This document shows positions 61,155 through 64,000 of a stretch of 64,000 nucleotides of DNA, one piece after another (position 1 is the first letter of the stretch; each line of letters opens with the position of its first letter). The stretch comes from RUG563 sp024681215 (lineage in GTDB: Bacteria; Bacillota; Clostridia; Christensenellales; Aristaeellaceae). The position numbers and the translations under genes were made by a program. The stretch covers positions 1 to 64,000 of the forward strand of contig JAILBG010000107.1 in the NCBI GenBank assembly GCA_024681215.1. The letters are read 5' to 3'. The notes beneath the pieces are model-generated. The model had not been told where the DNA came from, searched no databases, and saw only the letters and a program-made list of their open reading frames with translations.

Positions 61155-62347
61155 TGACGGAAGCCCGATGGCGTTCCAGGGGGCATTTCGACTGGATGCT
61201 GGTGGTGGTCGTGTACCTGCTTTCCATCTTCGGCATCCTGTGCATCAGCATGGCCACCTTCGACGTGGACGCCAGCGCCAACGTGCCGCTGCTGAACAAG
61301 GTCCTCAATTCCAGGTCTGGCATGTGGCAGAGCATTTTCCTGCTGGTGAGCCCGGTGGTGCTGGGCGTGGTGGTGGCCATGCCCACCGAGGTATACCGGG
61401 GCCGCGCCCGGCTGATTTATTACGGCGTGCTGGGGCTGCTGGTGGTGACGCTGCTGGCGGGCCAGGTGTCCAACGGCCTGCGCGGATGGATGAAATCCAG
61501 CATCCTGGGCCGGTCCATCCAGCCCAGCGAATTTGCCAAGCTGTCCATTCTGCTGATGCTGTCCAGGCATCTGAGCCGGGTGGAAAAGCCCATGAGCAAA
61601 TTTAGGGATTTCATCCGCATCATGCTGATCGTGGGCGTGCCCTGCCTGGTGGTGTTCGCCCAGGGCGAAACGGGCACGGTCATCGTGATCCTGTTCATGT
61701 TCATCGTCATGCTTTTTTTTGCGGACGTGGACATGCGGGTGCTGGTGGGGCTGATCGCCGTGGGCATCATCGCCATCGGCCTGGTGATCGCCTACGCCCT
61801 GATCTCCGGCAGCACGGACTATAAGCTGGCCCGCATCCTGGCCTTCGTGGACCCGGAAAAGTACCAGCAGAGCGCCGCGTACCAGAACATCCGCGCCCGG
61901 CAGGCCATCGGCGCGGGCCAGCTGACAGGGGTGGGCACCTTCCTGCCCGGAAGCTGGGCCACGCTGGGGTATGTGCCGGAAAACTCCACGGACTTTATTT
62001 TCACCGTGGTGGGGGAATCCTTCGGCTTCGTGGGCTGCATGGCGGTGCTGGCGGCCTATCTGTTCATCATCCTGCGCATGATTTATTTGGCCCGGTTCAC
62101 AAATGAGAAATTCGGGCGGCTGGTCATCATCGGGGTGATGGCGATGCTGTTTTTCCACGTATTCCAGAACATCGCCATGAACGTGGGCGTCATGCCCATC
62201 ACGGGCATCCCCCTGCCGTTTCTGAGCTACGGCGGCAGCAATTTCATTACCAACATCGCGGCGGTGGCGCTGGTGCTGAACATCACCCGCAGCCGCACCA
62301 TGATGGGCGAACTGGACGTGCCCATGGCGAAGCTGAAAAACGAGTGA
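61151..62347 (+). CDS. rodA: SEDS-family glycosyltransferase RodA
   Basis: RodA polymerises lipid II into glycan during elongation, working with PBP2. The 398-residue protein has about ten helices and the SEDS motifs: GRSIQPSEFAKLSILLM and LTGVGTFLPGS, and near the C-terminus ITGIPLPFLSYGGSNF. GGGGAGGTGA lies before the overlapping GTG and ATG starts; the two differ by one codon. Its position directly after minD with PBP2 upstream supports RodA over FtsW. Confidence 0.95.
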   Translation: MMTEARWRSRGHFDWMLVVVVYLLSIFGILCISMATFDVDASANVPLLNKVLNSRSGMWQSIFLLVSPVVLGVVVAMPTEVYRGRARLIYYGVLGLLVVTLLAGQVSNGLRGWMKSSILGRSIQPSEFAKLSILLMLSRHLSRVEKPMSKFRDFIRIMLIVGVPCLVVFAQGETGTVIVILFMFIVMLFFADVDMRVLVGLIAVGIIAIGLVIAYALISGSTDYKLARILAFVDPEKYQQSAAYQNIRARQAIGAGQLTGVGTFLPGSWATLGYVPENSTDFIFTVVGESFGFVGCMAVLAAYLFIILRMIYLARFTNEKFGRLVIIGVMAMLFFHVFQNIAMNVGVMPITGIPLPFLSYGGSNFITNIAAVALVLNITRSRTMMGELDVPMAKLKNE

Positions 62348-62369
62348 ACGGCGGGAACGGAAAAGAGAA

Positions 62370-63014
62370 ATGATTTATTCATACTGCAAAAAGTGCAAAA
62401 TGGAAAGCCCCGGGGACGTGTGCCCCGGATGCGGGAAGCGCGCCACCGCCGCCAGCCAGCGGGATATCTGGAGCGTGGCGGCAGTTCCCCTGTCGGACGG
62501 GCGCATCTGGCGCGGGGCGGCGCTGGCGCTGGCGACGGTGGCGGCGCTGCTGTTCGTGGTGGTTTTCGGCCTGGAAACGGCGGTGAATCCCCAGACGGCG
62601 GCGAACATGTGGCATGGCAGCCTGCCGGGGCTGATCTTCTCGGTGATCCCCGCGGGGCTGGTATTGGTGTTCCTGTTCCTGCTGCTGCAGGGGCGGGAAG
62701 TGAACGTGTACGTGCTGGATCCCCAGGGCGCCCATCTGCAGACCTGGCATCAGCCCGGAAGGATCCGGAGCTGGGCGCGGCTGCAGAGCGCCGATCCCAG
62801 GCGGAACGTACCCCAGCAGGACGGCGGCGTCATGCACCTGAGCCAGGAAAGGCACATGCTGTGGCAGGACGTGGTGAGCGTCCGATACAAGCCGGGCAGC
62901 GCCGCGATCTACGTGTACCATACCTCCAGGTGCGCCCCCATGGTGCTGAAGCTCCCCGCCCAGGAATACGATCTGGCGGCGGCGTACGTGGGAAAATACT
63001 GCAAAGGGAAATGA
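62370..63014 (+). CDS. Zinc-ribbon membrane protein of unknown function
   Basis: A 214-residue protein. The N-terminus has a zinc ribbon (YCKKCKMES, VCPGCGK, residues 6-22), followed by two membrane helices (about 49-69 and 85-105) and a cytoplasmic beta-rich domain of about 105 residues with LWQDVVSVRYKPGSAAIYVY, faintly like a PH-type domain. No family is recognised. It follows rodA by 22 bases and has no terminator before it, so it may be co-transcribed with the elongation genes, but a causal link is a guess. Confidence 0.75.
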   Translation: MIYSYCKKCKMESPGDVCPGCGKRATAASQRDIWSVAAVPLSDGRIWRGAALALATVAALLFVVVFGLETAVNPQTAANMWHGSLPGLIFSVIPAGLVLVFLFLLLQGREVNVYVLDPQGAHLQTWHQPGRIRSWARLQSADPRRNVPQQDGGVMHLSQERHMLWQDVVSVRYKPGSAAIYVYHTSRCAPMVLKLPAQEYDLAAAYVGKYCKGK

Positions 63015-63066
63015 CCCGGCGAATACCGGCGTCCTGCCGGCAGGCCGGCCGCTTGAAAATTCAGGC

Positions 63067-63095
63067 TTTACAAATCGCCGCTGTTCCCTTATAAT
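63067..63095 (+). promoter_or_regulatory. Sigma-A promoter of the ileS leader
   Basis: TTTACA, 17 bases, TATAAT. The transcript would begin near 63102, at the start of the T-box. Confidence 0.85.
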
Positions 63096-63101
63096 AACTG
63101 C

Positions 63102-63337
63102 AATCGGGCCATGAACAGGACGGGCCCGCGAACACCCTTCCGAAGAGAGCCGGGGCAGGTGAGAGCCCGGCGGAGGGCCGCGGCGCCGGATCACCTGGGA
63201 GCCTCCGGCCGAAGGGCCGGCGCAGCGCCAGCGATACAGGGCGAAGCGAGGGGGCGCGAAACAGGCGCCAACTTGGGTGGTACCGCGGACAGAAGCATCA
63301 GTCCGTCCCAAATCGGATTTGGGACGGGCTTTTCTTT
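63102..63337 (+). ncRNA. T-box riboswitch upstream of ileS
   Basis: The T-box core is GGGTGGTACCGCG at 63275-63287; its TGGT pairs with ACCA of tRNA-Ile (discriminator A). Upstream is a GC-rich Stem I region with GGTGAGAG; a likely specifier is ATC at 63190-63192, just before ACC, fitting isoleucine. The downstream terminator is GTCCGTCCCAAAT/ATTTGGGACGGGC followed by T (63301-63337). Uncharged tRNA-Ile would favour the antiterminator and read-through into ileS. The specifier assignment is by eye. Confidence 0.9.
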
Positions 63338-63359
63338 ATGAAAGGGGAGAAAAAAGGGA

Positions 63360-64000
63360 ATGTACAAAAAAGTCACCACCGACATGAATTTCGCCGCCCG
63401 GGAAATGGAAGTGCTGAAATTCTGGAAGGAAAACGGCATCGTGAAAAAATCCTTCGCCGCCCGGGAGGGCGTGAAGGACAACTTCACGTTCTTTGACGGG
63501 CCGCCCACCGCCAACGGCAAGCCCCATATCGGCCATGTGGAGACCCGCGCCATCAAGGACCTGATCCCCCGGTTCCAGACCATGAAGGGGAAAAACGTGC
63601 TGCGCAAGGCGGGCTGGGATACCCATGGGCTGCCGGTGGAGCTGGAAGTGGAAAAGAAGCTGGGCCTGGACGGAAAGCCCCAGATCGAAAAATATGGCAT
63701 CGAGCCTTTCATCAGGCAGTGCAAGGAATCCGTGTGGAAATACCTGCACGAATGGGAGGATATGAGCGACCGGGTGGGGTACTGGGTGGATATGGAGCAC
63801 CCCTACGTCACCTATCACGACGACTATATCGAATCCGTCTGGTGGAGCCTGAAGACCATCGCGGACAAGGGATTGATCTACAAAGGGCACAAGATCGTGC
63901 CTTACTGCCCCCGCTGCGGCACCGCCCTGAGCAGCCATGAGGTGGCCCAGGGGTACAAGGCCGTGAAGGAATTTTCCGCTTACGTGAAATTCAAGGTGCG
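63360..64000 (+). CDS. ileS: Isoleucine-tRNA ligase (N-terminal part; runs off the window)
   Basis: The first 213 codons of IleRS are present; it charges tRNA-Ile and edits valine. The class I signature is KPHIGHVETR, preceded by FTFFDGPPTANG, and a CPRCGT pair follows. The start at ATG 63360 is preceded by AAAAGGGA and a T-box. DGPPTANGKPHIGH and WDTHGLPVE suggest the eukaryote-like IleRS type, which elsewhere tolerates mupirocin; that inference needs the rest of the gene. Confidence 0.96.
   Translation, partial: MYKKVTTDMNFAAREMEVLKFWKENGIVKKSFAAREGVKDNFTFFDGPPTANGKPHIGHVETRAIKDLIPRFQTMKGKNVLRKAGWDTHGLPVELEVEKKLGLDGKPQIEKYGIEPFIRQCKESVWKYLHEWEDMSDRVGYWVDMEHPYVTYHDDYIESVWWSLKTIADKGLIYKGHKIVPYCPRCGTALSSHEVAQGYKAVKEFSAYVKFKV

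Overview
This 64 kb window is gene-dense chromosome from a high-GC, Gram-positive anaerobe of the Clostridia. The evidence is a T-box leader in front of ileS, yqfC/yqfD sporulation genes, a YlbF-family protein, a PgpH-type c-di-AMP phosphodiesterase, the clostridial form of HflX, many promoters close to TTGACA-N17-TATAAT, frequent GTG/TTG starts and ATGA/GTGA gene overlaps. I see no outer-membrane genes, prophage, insertion sequence, CRISPR array, rRNA or tRNA. The exact taxon cannot be fixed from this window.

Layout. Positions 1-9377 (minus) form one long operon: a B12-type radical SAM protein, its DUF2344 partner, a short RNase E/G, miaB, a ylbF-like gene, mutS and mutL (mutL runs off the left edge). 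From a divergent promoter region at 9.4-9.6 kb, 9.6-13 kb (plus) carries iscS, iscU and hflX. From 13 to 22 kb lies an envelope block: two VanY-type carboxypeptidases, a YprB-like nuclease, a TPR protein, a secreted LRR/SH3 protein, an orphan phosphate-binding-like protein, DacF and VanW; a TetR regulator closes it. From 22.9 to 26.6 kb are glnS, a GNAT acetyltransferase and gltX. From 26.7 to 33.6 kb come an HPr-like protein without the catalytic His and the cluster yqfC-yqfD-phoH-pgpH-ybeY/cdd-era, in which ybeY and cytidine deaminase are one reading frame.

From 33.7 to 36.2 kb is a sugar symporter/hydrolase pair between terminators. From 36.3 to 40.6 kb (minus) are a membrane protein, polyphosphate kinase and a divergent phosphoesterase. 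From 40.9 to 43.2 kb are radA and a yacL-like gene broken by one in-frame amber codon. A secreted protein with nine peptidoglycan-binding repeats and a SpoIID-like lipoprotein follow. From 47 to 49 kb (minus) is an Xaa-Pro peptidase/efp/zinc-ribbon operon. From 49.3 to 51.7 kb is a zinc/cadmium efflux module with a clear operator. After a secreted SH3-like protein, 53.7-62.3 kb is the elongation/division cluster maf-mreB-mreC-mreD-pbp2-minD-rodA, without minC or minE. A zinc-ribbon membrane protein, a T-box and the start of ileS end the window.

The main observations are: the YbeY-cytidine deaminase fusion, a JAMM-type metalloprotease signature at the N-terminus of HflX, the interrupted yacL, the nine-repeat cell-wall binding protein, the oversized MreC, the His15-less HPr-like protein, and palindromic operators at the iscS and metal-efflux promoters. 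Most are variants of known families. I did not find a clearly new multi-gene system.
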